Origin: a virus
DNA length: 64,000 nt
Strand: one strand, 5' to 3'
IMG/VR virus record: IMGVR_UViG_3300005264_000009
Span: 1 to 64,000 of that record
The notes below the pieces were generated by a model. That model was not told the DNA's origin and searched no databases. It worked only from the letters and a program-made list of their open reading frames with translations. Of this stretch, positions 30,599 to 39,801 are shown in pieces (position 1 is the first letter of the stretch; each line of letters starts with the position of its first letter). The position numbers and the translations under genes are program-made.

Positions 30599-31192
30599 AT
30601 GAAAAAAGATTGGACAGGAAATTCAAAAACCACATTTACCACTTTAGGTGCAAGTAGTCATACAAGAGAGAAAAGAGAAGAAAATGATTATTATGCAACA
30701 CATCCAGAAGCTGTAAGAATGTTATTTAAGTTAGAAGATTTTAATAGTGTTCTTGAACCATCATGTGGTGAGGGTCATCTTGCAAAAGAAATTAAAAAAA
30801 TAAAAGGTGATGTTACAGCATCAGATTTAATTGATAGAGGTTACGGTACAAAAAAGAATTTCTTACAATACAATAAATGGGATGGTGATATTATCACAAA
30901 TCCACCATATAAATATGCAAAAGAGTTTATATTGCATGCTTTAAAAATTATTCCTGATGGTAATAAAGTAGCAATGTTTTTAAAATTACAATTTTTAGAG
31001 GGACAAAATAGAAAAGGTTTATTTCTAAACCATCCTTTTAGAACATTATATGTTTCTTCATCACGTATTTTATGTGCAAAAAATGGTGAGTTTACTAAAA
31101 ATGGTAAAAAAATATCATCCGCCGTAGCATATGGTTGGTATGTTTGGCATAAAGGTTTCCACGGTAATCCTATTATAAAATGGTTTAATTAG
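30599..31192 (+). CDS. N6-adenine DNA methyltransferase
   Basis: 197 residues. L-E-P-S-C-G-E-G-H-L (SAM-binding motif I) near residue 56 and T-N-P-P-Y (catalytic motif IV) near residue 99 place it in the gamma-like adenine methyltransferases. Short, with no obvious recognition domain, as in phage stand-alone enzymes. Probably protects phage DNA from host restriction. Part of the methyltransferase island 29.6-33.1 kb. Confidence 0.8.
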   Translation: MKKDWTGNSKTTFTTLGASSHTREKREENDYYATHPEAVRMLFKLEDFNSVLEPSCGEGHLAKEIKKIKGDVTASDLIDRGYGTKKNFLQYNKWDGDIITNPPYKYAKEFILHALKIIPDGNKVAMFLKLQFLEGQNRKGLFLNHPFRTLYVSSSRILCAKNGEFTKNGKKISSAVAYGWYVWHKGFHGNPIIKWFN

Positions 31193-31199
31193 GTACTAC

Positions 31200-31925
31200 A
31201 TGAAATATATGGGAAGTAAAAGACGTATTGCCAAGTATATTTTACCTTATATTTTACAAGGTAGAAGTAAAAATCAGTGGTATATAGAGCCTTTTGTTGG
31301 TGGTGCTAATATCATAGATAAGGTTAAGGGCAAAAGGCTTGGAAGTGATATAAATAACTATCTAATAGAGGCTTTAAAAGCTATTCAAGATGGTTGGCTA
31401 CCACCAATGAAAATTACCGAAGAAGAGTATTATGATATTAAGAAAAATAAAGATAATTATCCTGATTATTTCGTGGGTTATGTTGGATTTACTATGAGTT
31501 TTGGTGCTAAATGGTTTGATGGTTATGCCAAAGGTGATAATAGAGATTATGCAAAACAGGCTTTTAAAAGTACAAAAAAACAAGCAACCAAACTTAAAGA
31601 TATTATATTTAAAACATGTGAATATAACGAATTAGAAACACCTCCTAATAGTATTATTTATTGTGACCCACCTTATAAAGGCACAAAAGAATATAAAAAT
31701 AAAAAATTTAATCATGATAAATTTTGGGAGTGGTGTAGAAAAAAAGTAAAAGAAGGACATAAAGTTTTTATAAGTGAGTACAATGCACCACCAGATTTTA
31801 TTTGTATTTGGGAAAAAAAGGTAAAAATAACAACATCTTTAGATAATTATAAAACAAGTATAGAAAAATTATTCCAACATAAAAGCCAAGTTATAAAGCG
31901 AGAAAAACAAAGTTTATTATTTTAA
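31200..31925 (+). CDS. dam: Dam-family (D12 class) adenine methyltransferase
   Basis: 241 residues. Starts M-K-Y-M-G-S-K-R-R, then Y-I-E-P-F-V-G-G-A-N (motif I) and Y-C-D-P-P-Y-K-G-T (motif IV), as in the D12 class that includes Dam. N6-methylates adenine in a short site; the specificity cannot be read from sequence. No cognate endonuclease is nearby, so it is an orphan protective enzyme. Confidence 0.88.
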   Translation: MKYMGSKRRIAKYILPYILQGRSKNQWYIEPFVGGANIIDKVKGKRLGSDINNYLIEALKAIQDGWLPPMKITEEEYYDIKKNKDNYPDYFVGYVGFTMSFGAKWFDGYAKGDNRDYAKQAFKSTKKQATKLKDIIFKTCEYNELETPPNSIIYCDPPYKGTKEYKNKKFNHDKFWEWCRKKVKEGHKVFISEYNAPPDFICIWEKKVKITTSLDNYKTSIEKLFQHKSQVIKREKQSLLF

Positions 31926-31935
31926 AAGGAGGATT

Positions 31936-32313
31936 ATGAAAATTTATTTAGCTGTACCTTACATGAGTGATGACATTAATATTATTGAAGAACGTGTCAG
32001 ATTAGTTAATGAAATGGCTGGTAAGATAATGGAACTTGGGCATACTGTATTTAGTCCAATTTCACACAGTCATCCCATATCAAAGACTATGGAAACAAAG
32101 GATGATGCTTTCTGGATCAAACAAGATTATTCTTTTATAAAATGGTGTGATGTTCTTTGTATTTATCAATTAACAGGATGGGAAGAATCAAAAGGTATTA
32201 AAAAAGAAACAGCTTATGCTATGCTTTTAGATAAAACAGTATGTAATACTGAACATATATTTAAAAATAATATATATAATTGGAGAAATAAATATATTAA
32301 AGGAGTAAAATGA
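31936..32313 (+). CDS. nucleoside deoxyribosyltransferase-like (DUF1937-type) protein
   Basis: 125 residues. I-Y-L-A-V-P-Y-M at the N-terminus, then R-V-R-L-V-N-E-M-A-G-K-I-M-E-L-G-H-T-V-F-S-P, and S-K-G-I-K-K-E-T-A-Y-A in the C-terminal half. This is the pattern of DUF1937 and the related nucleoside 2-deoxyribosyltransferases, which act on nucleosides or nucleotides. Substrate not known. It overlaps the next methyltransferase by four bases. Confidence 0.65.
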   Translation: MKIYLAVPYMSDDINIIEERVRLVNEMAGKIMELGHTVFSPISHSHPISKTMETKDDAFWIKQDYSFIKWCDVLCIYQLTGWEESKGIKKETAYAMLLDKTVCNTEHIFKNNIYNWRNKYIKGVK

Positions 32314-33074
32314 AATTTATAAATAAAATAATTTGTGGGGATTGTTTAGAGGTGATGGATCAGCTTATTGCAAATAATGTAAAAGTGGATGCTATTATTA
32401 CTGATCCACCGTTCGGAACTATCAGTAATTCTTGGGATGTGGTAATTCCTATAGATAAAATGTGGGAAAGATTAAATAAATTAATAAAAAAGAAAGGGGC
32501 TACGGTTATATTCGGCACTGAACCATTCTGCTCAAAAGTTAGAATAGCAAATTTAGATAATTATAAGTATGATTGGGTTTGGGAAAAATCTGGTGTTGGG
32601 GGTTATCTTTTAGCAAAAACACGTCCCTTAACAAATTATGAAAATATAATGGTATTTTATCAAGCCCCTCTACATGGTAATGGTGGTGACGATAACGGAA
32701 ATTATTATCCACAAGGTACTAAAAAAACAAAAAAATGGGTAAAAACACCAAGAAGAATCACTCCATGCAACAGATCAATATCTAAAAAAGAAGTAATATT
32801 ACAAGATACAACAAATTATCCTAAACGAATTTTACGTTTTAACAAAGAGCCTTTAAGTCTTCACTCTTCCCAAAAACCTTTAAATTTAATGGATTACTTG
32901 GTAAAAACGTACACTAAAGAGGGTGAAACAGTCCTTGACTTCACCTGCGGTTCAGGAAGTACACTTGTATCTTGCAAACGTAATAAAAGGCAATTTATAG
33001 GTATAGAACAAGACAGTAAATTTGTAGATATATCTAAAAAAAGATTAAACAATATAACATTAAATTTATTTTAA
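32310..33074 (+). CDS. beta-class N4/N6 DNA methyltransferase (intact copy)
   Basis: 254 residues. Motif IV T-D-P-P-F-G near residue 32 comes before motif I (L-D-F-T-C-G-S-G-S-T) near residue 208, the beta-class order. N-terminus C-G-D-C-L-E-V-M-D-Q-L-I is nearly the same as the broken copies at 43603, 43691 and 61861, making this the intact reference. The spacer between motifs is about 175 residues, with S-S-Q-K-P in the usual place. Likely protective. Confidence 0.85.
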   Translation: MKFINKIICGDCLEVMDQLIANNVKVDAIITDPPFGTISNSWDVVIPIDKMWERLNKLIKKKGATVIFGTEPFCSKVRIANLDNYKYDWVWEKSGVGGYLLAKTRPLTNYENIMVFYQAPLHGNGGDDNGNYYPQGTKKTKKWVKTPRRITPCNRSISKKEVILQDTTNYPKRILRFNKEPLSLHSSQKPLNLMDYLVKTYTKEGETVLDFTCGSGSTLVSCKRNKRQFIGIEQDSKFVDISKKRLNNITLNLF

Positions 33075-33087
33075 AAGGTGAGTTAAA

Positions 33088-33681
33088 ATGGATAGACAAG
33101 TAATTATACATCAACATATATTACAAACGCATTTACCAGATGCTTGTAAATTATTAATGGGAAAAATAACTGAATTTGTTGACTGTAATATTGTTAATAT
33201 AAATAAAAAAGAAATAACTGATTTTTTTAATTGGAATATTCATAAAGTAAATAAGTGTTTACAAAAGTTAGAAAAAGAAAATATAATTGAAATTATAGAT
33301 AATAAAACAATAAAATTATTTTATTATCATCGATATTTACCAGAATTTCAATTTTTACATTTAGATGATGTAAGCGTATTACGTAAAATATATAATGATT
33401 TAGAAGATGATGACAATATATACACAAATTTGTATTGTGGTAATGTAATAACAAAAAGTTTACTTGCTTTAAATTTAAATGATGCTTGTACTCTTTTAAT
33501 GAGTGAACTTCTATTAAATGAATGGGTAAGGGATAAAAAGAAAAAAACAATAAAAATATCAAAAATATCAATTAAAAAAACTTTATATTGGAGTATTAAA
33601 AAAATTGATAGAATATTAACAAGATTAAGAAAAGAAAAAATACTAAAGTACAAAAAAGGAGCACATATACTATTATTTTAA
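33088..33681 (+). CDS. winged-helix protein (two-domain), paralog of next
   Basis: 197 residues with two similar halves, each with D-A-C-x-L-L-M followed by a helix-turn-helix such as I-T-D-F-F-N-W-N-I-H-K-V-N-K-C-L-Q-K-L-E-K-E-N-I. Very Lys-rich. Looks like a DNA-binding duplication of a winged-helix domain. The first of five such genes leading up to the replicative helicase. Confidence 0.7.
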   Translation: MDRQVIIHQHILQTHLPDACKLLMGKITEFVDCNIVNINKKEITDFFNWNIHKVNKCLQKLEKENIIEIIDNKTIKLFYYHRYLPEFQFLHLDDVSVLRKIYNDLEDDDNIYTNLYCGNVITKSLLALNLNDACTLLMSELLLNEWVRDKKKKTIKISKISIKKTLYWSIKKIDRILTRLRKEKILKYKKGAHILLF

Positions 33682-33694
33682 AAGGAGAATAAAA

Positions 33695-34366
33695 ATGGAA
33701 AACCCTAAGATGCTTACATTATATTCACAACTGTTAGAAACAAGTATGCCTGATAGTTGTAAATTATTAATGGGAAAACTTACTGAATCTATATGTGAAA
33801 AGAAACTCCAATTAGGTTTGACTGGAAATAACTATTGTGTAGTAGAAATCAATAGACAGGAATTAGCTGATTTTTTTAAATGGCATATTAAAAAAATACA
33901 CATAGGTTTAAAAAGATTAGAGAAAGAAAATATAGTACAAATTATAGATAATAGAAAAATAAAAGTATTTAATTACCATATATACATGGATATTTTTCAG
34001 TTAAAAAATCAAGATGGTATTGAGGGATTAAAAAAGTTTTTTAATGATTTAAATGATGATACTTCCATGTATTTGTATTTAGGTGAGGATAATATACAAA
34101 TACCGTATAGTGTTGCATCTTCAAAATTAGATGATGCTTGTAAAGTTTTATTGGCTGAACTTTCTGCATACCAATTACTTAAAAACGATGATCCCGAAGA
34201 TACTTATGTTGTTAATATTCACCAGAAACATACAATAGGTTTTTTAAATTGGACTTTTAAAAAGTTGAATAAGAAATTGGTTTTATTAGAAAAAGAGGGA
34301 TTTATAAAACGTGTAGATGATAACTATTACGAAATTTTAGAGCCTGTTGATTTAGAATTAGTATAA
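33695..34366 (+). CDS. winged-helix protein (two-domain)
   Basis: 223 residues, a full-length paralog of the previous: D-S-C-K-L-L-M-G-K-L-T-E, then L-A-D-F-F-K-W-H-I-K-K-I-H-I-G-L-K-R-L-E-K-E, and again D-D-A-C-K-V-L-L-A-E-L near residue 145. Slightly acidic tail. DNA binding likely. Possibly regulates or helps load the replication proteins. Confidence 0.7.
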   Translation: MENPKMLTLYSQLLETSMPDSCKLLMGKLTESICEKKLQLGLTGNNYCVVEINRQELADFFKWHIKKIHIGLKRLEKENIVQIIDNRKIKVFNYHIYMDIFQLKNQDGIEGLKKFFNDLNDDTSMYLYLGEDNIQIPYSVASSKLDDACKVLLAELSAYQLLKNDDPEDTYVVNIHQKHTIGFLNWTFKKLNKKLVLLEKEGFIKRVDDNYYEILEPVDLELV

Positions 34367-34383
34367 ACTTTTTTAAAAAGTTC

Positions 34384-34412
34384 TTGACAAACAAACTTTG
34401 TTGTGATAGTGT
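34384..34412 (+). promoter_or_regulatory. sigma70-type promoter
   Basis: TTGACA (34384-34389), 17 bases, TAGTGT (34407-34412), preceded by TGA as a possible extended -10. Feeds the leader at 34429 and the replication genes. Confidence 0.72.
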
Positions 34413-34428
34413 GCCTTTTAAGACTTCA

Positions 34429-34533
34429 AAGTGGGGAACGGATTAGCTATCTGTTGTGTAAGTTCTTGTCCTCTTGCACTATTCCCCACTTCCTTTTTCT
34501 CATGGACATAGCAGATTAAGATTAGGACAAGAA
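34429..34533 (+). promoter_or_regulatory. structured leader with long-loop hairpin and start-proximal pairing
   Basis: AAGTGGGGAA (34429-34438) pairs perfectly with TTCCCCACTT (34492-34501). The loop contains TTCTTGTCC (34463-34471), complementary to GGACAAGAA (34525-34533), which ends one base before the ATG at 34535. A pseudoknot would cover the start region, suggesting translational control. Confidence 0.65.
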
Positions 34534-34534
34534 A

Positions 34535-34696
34535 ATGAAAAGTGTTACATTCTATACAAAAAATCACATTTTAAAAATTAAAATTAAAAATAATCACTTA
34601 GGATACATTTATCTTGAATCTTATGAGAGAGATATAATGTATAATGAAAACATTTGTAAAGATTTACTATTACATTTAAAACAAGGAGGGAACTAA
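34535..34696 (+). CDS. small hypothetical protein under leader control
   Basis: 53 residues starting two bases after the paired GGACAAGAA. Basic, with K-I-K-I-K-N-N, then an acidic helix. The real ribosome binding site is weak, consistent with leader regulation. Not recognised. Confidence 0.55.
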   Translation: MKSVTFYTKNHILKIKIKNNHLGYIYLESYERDIMYNENICKDLLLHLKQGGN

Positions 34697-34698
34697 AA

Positions 34699-34974
34699 GT
34701 GAAGCAAAATTCTTCAATGGGTATTTCAAGGCAAAATTATCATCAAATATTACAGAATGATAAAAAAGATAGTAGTACACTTTTTTTATACTTTTTCTTT
34801 TTAGATTGTGTACAAAAACAAAAAACAAAAACAATTAAAATAACAAGTGCACAATGCAAACGAGAATTAAAGTGGGGAGAAAAGAAATTTAAAAAAGCAA
34901 AAAATGTACTATTAGAATTAAAAATAATAGAGCAAGTAAATAAAAAGCAAGTAAAAGTAAATAATAATAAATAG
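34699..34974 (+). CDS. winged-helix-like protein, GTG start
   Basis: 91 residues. GTG at 34699, eight bases after GGAGGG. Contains K-R-E-L-K-W-G-E-K-K-F-K-K-A-K-N-V-L-L-E-L-K-I-I, a helix-turn-helix with wing similar to neighbours. Strongly basic. One of the run of DNA-binding proteins in front of the helicase. Confidence 0.65.
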   Translation: MKQNSSMGISRQNYHQILQNDKKDSSTLFLYFFFLDCVQKQKTKTIKITSAQCKRELKWGEKKFKKAKNVLLELKIIEQVNKKQVKVNNNK

Positions 34975-34985
34975 AGGAAATAAAA

Positions 34986-35309
34986 ATGAAAAACATAAAA
35001 TATGGTGATATATTTAATAACCACAAAGGACTTTCGGGTTTAAATATACCTGATAATATTGCTGAATCAAATTTACATGATTCAAGTAAAATACTTTTAG
35101 GAAGATTGATTGCATTCACAAATAAAAATGGGGAATGTTCTCCCACAAGAAAAACATTAATGAAAACATTATGTTGGAAAAAAACAAAATTAGATAGAAA
35201 TATACAAATATTAAAGGAGAAAAAACTAATAAAAACAAAACAAAAGGATTATGGTTCACCAAGTAATTATTACTTTTTATGGCATCCTTTTTATGAAAAA
35301 AACAATTAG
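34986..35309 (+). CDS. winged-helix-like protein
   Basis: 107 residues with D-S-S-K-I-L-L-G-R-L-I-A-F-T-N-K-N-G-E-C-S-P-T-R-K-T-L, L-C-W-K-K-T-K-L-D-R-N-I-Q-I-L-K-E-K-K-L-I-K. This is the DnaD/RepA-like N-terminal winged helix used by many plasmid and phage initiators. It may be a stand-alone accessory of the larger protein at 35362. Confidence 0.65.
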   Translation: MKNIKYGDIFNNHKGLSGLNIPDNIAESNLHDSSKILLGRLIAFTNKNGECSPTRKTLMKTLCWKKTKLDRNIQILKEKKLIKTKQKDYGSPSNYYFLWHPFYEKNN

Positions 35310-35361
35310 AAATAACAAGGTTGAAAATATCATGTATTAATAAAAATAGGAGAAAATAAGT

Positions 35362-37059
35362 ATGGAGAATAACAACTATTACTTTACTATGCAACAAATC
35401 CCAACTATTGCATCTTGCAATCCATTATTATCACCATCGGATAAATTGGTTTTTTCCAGTATTTATTTTTTAAAAGAGTCAAAACATGGTTCTTGTTTTG
35501 CATCAAATAAGTATTTAGCTGAATATCATGGATTAAGTGAAATTGCTATTAAAAAATCAGTGCAAAAATTAGAACATTTAGGTTATATAAAAAGAAAAAC
35601 AGAAAAAAAATTAGTAAGAACAATACCTGGAAATTACCCTAATGAATATAGATCATATAGAATTATTAATATTTTAAAACAAAATTTATGGTTACTACTA
35701 TCAGATGTTTGGAATATGGCTTATCCACAAAAAGATGAAGAAGCAAGACACTTTTGGTATATAATAACAAACATAATAAAAGATTACGAAAAAACAATCA
35801 AAAAAGACAAAAAAGTGTTCAAGATCGTTGAGGCTGTAAGTTTATCCATAGGGGGTATAAAAATTTATCTTCAAGAGGATAAAAATTTATCTTCAAGAGG
35901 ATACAAAATTATACCCTTATTAAAAGAATATATTAAAAGTAGTGAAGATCTAACTAAAGTTAGATCACACAACCTATCGGTTGTTGATAAAAAGGATGGT
36001 TATTTAATACAAGAGGATAATTCTTGCAATATAAATGATTTTGGGGAAACAAATAAAAAAATAAACAATTCTTGTAATAAAGAAAATTTTTCGCCAGCAA
36101 ATAAAAAAATAAATAAATCTTCTTTAAATTCTTGTGATCGCAAAATAAATAAAAAAATAAAAACAAAGAGACCTAAATATAAAATAACTACATCTACATA
36201 TTCTTGTTATACTCAATTTATTAATGCTGGTGCAACAAAACATAAAGAAGATTCAAAAGCATTTATAATAACAATGGAAAATATACATTCTTTATTTGAT
36301 AATAAATGTCTTCCTCCATATAGAGATGCTTTTGTTCCCGAAAAATTCATAGATTATAAATGGAGTAAAGATGAAGTTATAGATACATTTGTGTATCAAT
36401 TAAAAAACGCAAAATCAGAAGGTTTTGCATTAATTAAATCTGCTGGGGCATTTATTTTTCAAAAAGGTTTTAATGGCAAAAAAGCTTGGAGTCCTCTTTT
36501 ATTCTGGAATCAAAAGATGAATAAGACAGAAAAAGACGTTTTAACGCCCGAAAGTGTCGTTTTTAGAGACTTACTGAATAAAAACAATATAAACCACACA
36601 GAATTACTCCCAAGCGATTTAAACAGGCTTTCTGGTAGTTTAGAAAAAGCTAAAAAATATTATACATTTTTTAGTGCCTCAATGAAAATACAGCATAAAA
36701 CATTTGCACACCACTTTGTAAACGTTTATTTACCAAAACAATTTAACAATAAGCAATTCAGGCTTGTTTATATTAGAAAAAAAGGTTTTATCCAACAATA
36801 CATGAAAGAATGTGCTTATGCTAAAGTATATACAAAGATAAAAATAAATTATGAAACTTTTAAAGGCAAGAAAATAACAAGAAAGGAGTATCTACAAATA
36901 CCTGTTGAAGAAAGAAGAAAAGAAATAGATAAAGAATTAGAAGGGAAGACAGAATATTATCAAGGTAAGTATATACCAGCTATAGAATACCATAAAATAC
37001 CATTTGATGACAGATTACATGATATAGAATTAACAAAAATGAGACGTAGAAACAGGTAA
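35362..37059 (+). CDS. probable replication initiator / helicase loader
   Basis: 565 residues. The N-terminal 90 residues form a winged helix typical of initiators (S-P-S-D-K-L-V-F-S-S-I-Y-F-L ... S-N-K-Y-L-A-E-Y-H-G-L-S-E-I-A-I-K-K-S-V-Q-K-L). The middle (about 170-280) is low-complexity Asn/Lys linker. The C-terminal about 280 residues are an unassigned helical domain with basic end (M-R-R-R-N). Placement right before the DnaB-type helicase supports an origin-binding or loading role. No origin iterons are obvious. Confidence 0.55.
   Translation: MENNNYYFTMQQIPTIASCNPLLSPSDKLVFSSIYFLKESKHGSCFASNKYLAEYHGLSEIAIKKSVQKLEHLGYIKRKTEKKLVRTIPGNYPNEYRSYRIINILKQNLWLLLSDVWNMAYPQKDEEARHFWYIITNIIKDYEKTIKKDKKVFKIVEAVSLSIGGIKIYLQEDKNLSSRGYKIIPLLKEYIKSSEDLTKVRSHNLSVVDKKDGYLIQEDNSCNINDFGETNKKINNSCNKENFSPANKKINKSSLNSCDRKINKKIKTKRPKYKITTSTYSCYTQFINAGATKHKEDSKAFIITMENIHSLFDNKCLPPYRDAFVPEKFIDYKWSKDEVIDTFVYQLKNAKSEGFALIKSAGAFIFQKGFNGKKAWSPLLFWNQKMNKTEKDVLTPESVVFRDLLNKNNINHTELLPSDLNRLSGSLEKAKKYYTFFSASMKIQHKTFAHHFVNVYLPKQFNNKQFRLVYIRKKGFIQQYMKECAYAKVYTKIKINYETFKGKKITRKEYLQIPVEERRKEIDKELEGKTEYYQGKYIPAIEYHKIPFDDRLHDIELTKMRRRNR
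35859..35902 (+). repeat. 22-bp tandem repeat read in two frames
   Basis: AAAAATTTATCTTCAAGAGG-AT occurs twice in direct tandem (35859-35880 and 35881-35902). As 22 is not a multiple of three, the second copy is translated in a different frame (K-I-Y-L-Q-E-D then K-N-L-S-S-R-G), within the linker of the initiator-like gene. Confidence 0.85.
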
Positions 37060-37101
37060 TACAAGGTGATTTCTTATAATGTTTTATAAAAAGGATTAAA
37101 A

Positions 37102-39801
37102 ATGGAAATAATTAAAGTTAATATTACAGAAGAAAAAAGAATAACACTTGGTTTTATATTAAGTAATAGGTTTCATAGAAATGTACATGACTTCTTTGAA
37201 TTAGATTATATTACAAATGTTTATTTAAAACAAATAAGTTCTCTTTGTATTGAATTTTTTAATGAATTTCAAGATGCACCGAAAAAAGCTATAAAAGATA
37301 TTTTTTTTGATTATAGCAAAAATTTAGAAAGTGCAGAAAAAGAAAACATGAAAAATATTTTGCGTGAATTATACACACAAATTTCTGATGGTATTAATGT
37401 TGATTATTATATTCAAGTAGCAAAAGAATATTGTCAAAAACGATTTGTACAAATCCACATAAACAATATGCAGTTGTTAGATGAAAAAGAGGATTATGAA
37501 CAGGCTGAACAGTTAATATTACAATATAACACATTTGCTGATAAAATGAGTGAGGGTGTCATCCTTGATATGGATGATGATGATGTTTATGAAAGATTAT
37601 TTGATAAATTAGTAAATGAAGATTCTAACTTTTTTAAATTTCCAGGTGCGGTTGGTAAATATTTAGGTAATATGAAAAGAGGTGATGTTGTAGGTTACGT
37701 AGCACCTCAAAAACGTGGGAAATGCGTATCTGAAAATTCATTGATAACATTATCAGATGGTACATTAAAAACTATAAAAGAAGTAGTACAAAAAAAGATA
37801 GTAAATGTTTTATGTAAAAATGAAAAAGATAAAATTGTAAAAGGGAAAGTTATTGATTGGATGTATTGTGGGGAAAAAACAGAATACGAGGTTACAACAA
37901 AATCAGGTAGAAAAACAAAAGTAGCAATAGATCATAAATTTTATACACCAATGGGGTATAAGAAATTGCAAGATTTACAAGTGGGGGATAGAGTTGGCTT
38001 GTGCAAACATAAACCTTGTTATTCTCATAAAATAGTAAAAAAATCAGAATTACGCATTTTAGCCTATTTACTTGCTGATGGTCATTTAGGCGAAGGTATG
38101 AGTTTCACAAAACATTCACCTAATGTAATGGCTGATTTTTGTAAAAATTTACATGAAACAGATAAATACACAATATTTGATAATGGTTGTATTTTAAGAT
38201 TACATAGAACACAAACATACAGATTTATACAAAAATTAGGTTTGCAATATAAATTATCGGCTGATAAATTTATTCCTGATTTTGTTTTAAAAAGTAATAA
38301 TAAAAGTATATCCGAATTTTTAAATGTTTTATTTACTTGTGATGGTTCTATTTGGAAAGATCGAAATTGTGTACAAATTGATTATAGTACAAAAAGTTTT
38401 ATGCTTTGTAATCAAGTAGTATCTTGTTTGTCAAGATTCAATATATTTGGAAAAATACGTGAAAGGATAGTTAATAACACAAAATATTATGAAATTGTAT
38501 TGTCAAGCAATAAATCTATTATTGCTTTTATGAAACATATTGGTTTTTCTTTTCATAAAGCAGAAAAAGCAAAGAAATTAACATTTGAATTGGTAGATAA
38601 ACGTGATTACATAGATGTAATACCACATGAGTATGTTCTAAAATATGGGAAGGAATTACGTGAATCTGGAAAAGGATTTAATAATGAGTCATTTAGAATA
38701 GCTTTTAATACTGGAAAACATGTATCAAAAAAAGCATTTAAAAGAACTGTTGGAGATCAACCTGTATTACACACTGATCTATTATGGGATTCAATAAAAA
38801 GTATAAAAAAGTTAGGTAAAGTTAAAATGTACGATTTAGAAGTTGCAGAACACCATAACTTTATTTCCGATTCTTTTATTGTACATAATAGTTTCTGGTT
38901 GATAGAACACTTAGCACAAGCCGTAGCACAAAAGAGAAAAACAGTATTTTGGTCTGTAGAAATGACAGAGGTAGAAATTTTTATGCGTGTATTAAAAGCA
39001 TTTTATCCTATGATAAATATGGATGAAGCAAGAGAGTTTTCAGACAACCATGAATATCCCTTTCCTGAATTGGATTGTAAGTTAAATCAAAATGGTGATT
39101 GTAATAATAGAGAATCAACAGTTATTGTTTTGGATGGGGATGATATGCCTATGTTTGATAAAAAACATGTACCTTGTAAAAAATGTAAGGGTACAGATAA
39201 ATACAAATATACTTTATATACATCTTATATGAAAAGACCTATACTTGAAAAGTTTGAGGGTTATAAAATAAAAGAAAAATTTAAGCGTTTATTTAAAAAG
39301 TATATAAAAATAAGTGTACATCCTAAATATTCATTATCATATCAAAACATGATTTCTGATTTAAGTAAATTAGCAAGAACAAAGAATTTTGTTCCTGATA
39401 AACTTATAATAGATTATATTGATATTTTAAAAATAGATTCATCATTTGATGATTATAGATTAGTAGATGAACAATGGAAATTATTAGCACAATTAGCTGG
39501 TGAAACAAAAACATTAGTTGTAACAGCAACACAAGCAAATAAAGCAGGGTTAGACTCAACAAGATTAAACAGTTCACATCAAGGGGGTTTTTATGGTAAA
39601 AGTAGGCATGTAAATTTAATGGTGGGTATAAACCAAACAGCAGAACAAAAAGAACAAGGAATAATAGAATTAGGAATTACAGATAGACGTGAGGGTTTCT
39701 TTTCTGAAAATGAATCATGTTTAGTTTTACAAGATTTAAAAACAGGACAAGCCCACTTAGAAGGATTAATTGTATATAACACAAAGGGGAAATATATATG
39801 A
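37102..39801 (+). CDS. dnaB: DnaB-type replicative helicase with intein
   Basis: 899 residues in total: extein residues 1-207 and 597-899 (510 residues), intein 208-596. The N-terminal extein is a helical domain. The RecA core starts G-A-V-G-K-Y-L-G-N-M-K-R-G-D and Walker A A-P-Q-K-R-G-K, interrupted by the intein before S. Walker B is L-I-I-D-Y-I-D-I-L and a later T-A-T-Q-A-N follows. A Cys cluster (C-x...C, C-K-K-C) lies within the core and is also kept in the paralog at 39798. It unwinds DNA at the fork with primase 28339. Overlaps the next gene by four bases. Confidence 0.88.
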   Translation: MEIIKVNITEEKRITLGFILSNRFHRNVHDFFELDYITNVYLKQISSLCIEFFNEFQDAPKKAIKDIFFDYSKNLESAEKENMKNILRELYTQISDGINVDYYIQVAKEYCQKRFVQIHINNMQLLDEKEDYEQAEQLILQYNTFADKMSEGVILDMDDDDVYERLFDKLVNEDSNFFKFPGAVGKYLGNMKRGDVVGYVAPQKRGKCVSENSLITLSDGTLKTIKEVVQKKIVNVLCKNEKDKIVKGKVIDWMYCGEKTEYEVTTKSGRKTKVAIDHKFYTPMGYKKLQDLQVGDRVGLCKHKPCYSHKIVKKSELRILAYLLADGHLGEGMSFTKHSPNVMADFCKNLHETDKYTIFDNGCILRLHRTQTYRFIQKLGLQYKLSADKFIPDFVLKSNNKSISEFLNVLFTCDGSIWKDRNCVQIDYSTKSFMLCNQVVSCLSRFNIFGKIRERIVNNTKYYEIVLSSNKSIIAFMKHIGFSFHKAEKAKKLTFELVDKRDYIDVIPHEYVLKYGKELRESGKGFNNESFRIAFNTGKHVSKKAFKRTVGDQPVLHTDLLWDSIKSIKKLGKVKMYDLEVAEHHNFISDSFIVHNSFWLIEHLAQAVAQKRKTVFWSVEMTEVEIFMRVLKAFYPMINMDEAREFSDNHEYPFPELDCKLNQNGDCNNRESTVIVLDGDDMPMFDKKHVPCKKCKGTDKYKYTLYTSYMKRPILEKFEGYKIKEKFKRLFKKYIKISVHPKYSLSYQNMISDLSKLARTKNFVPDKLIIDYIDILKIDSSFDDYRLVDEQWKLLAQLAGETKTLVVTATQANKAGLDSTRLNSSHQGGFYGKSRHVNLMVGINQTAEQKEQGIIELGITDRREGFFSENESCLVLQDLKTGQAHLEGLIVYNTKGKYI
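37723..38889 (+). other. intein in DnaB (389 residues, LAGLIDADG type)
   Basis: Residues 208-596 of the helicase gene. First residue Cys (C-V-S-E-N-S-L-I), block B-like region near T-K-V-A-I-D-H-K-F, two LAGLIDADG-type motifs (L-A-Y-L-L-A-D-G-H-L and L-N-V-L-F-T-C-D-G-S-I), and C-terminal F-I-V-H-N followed by Ser of the extein. All splice-junction residues (C1, HN, +1 S) are present and both endonuclease helices look intact. Confidence 0.93.
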
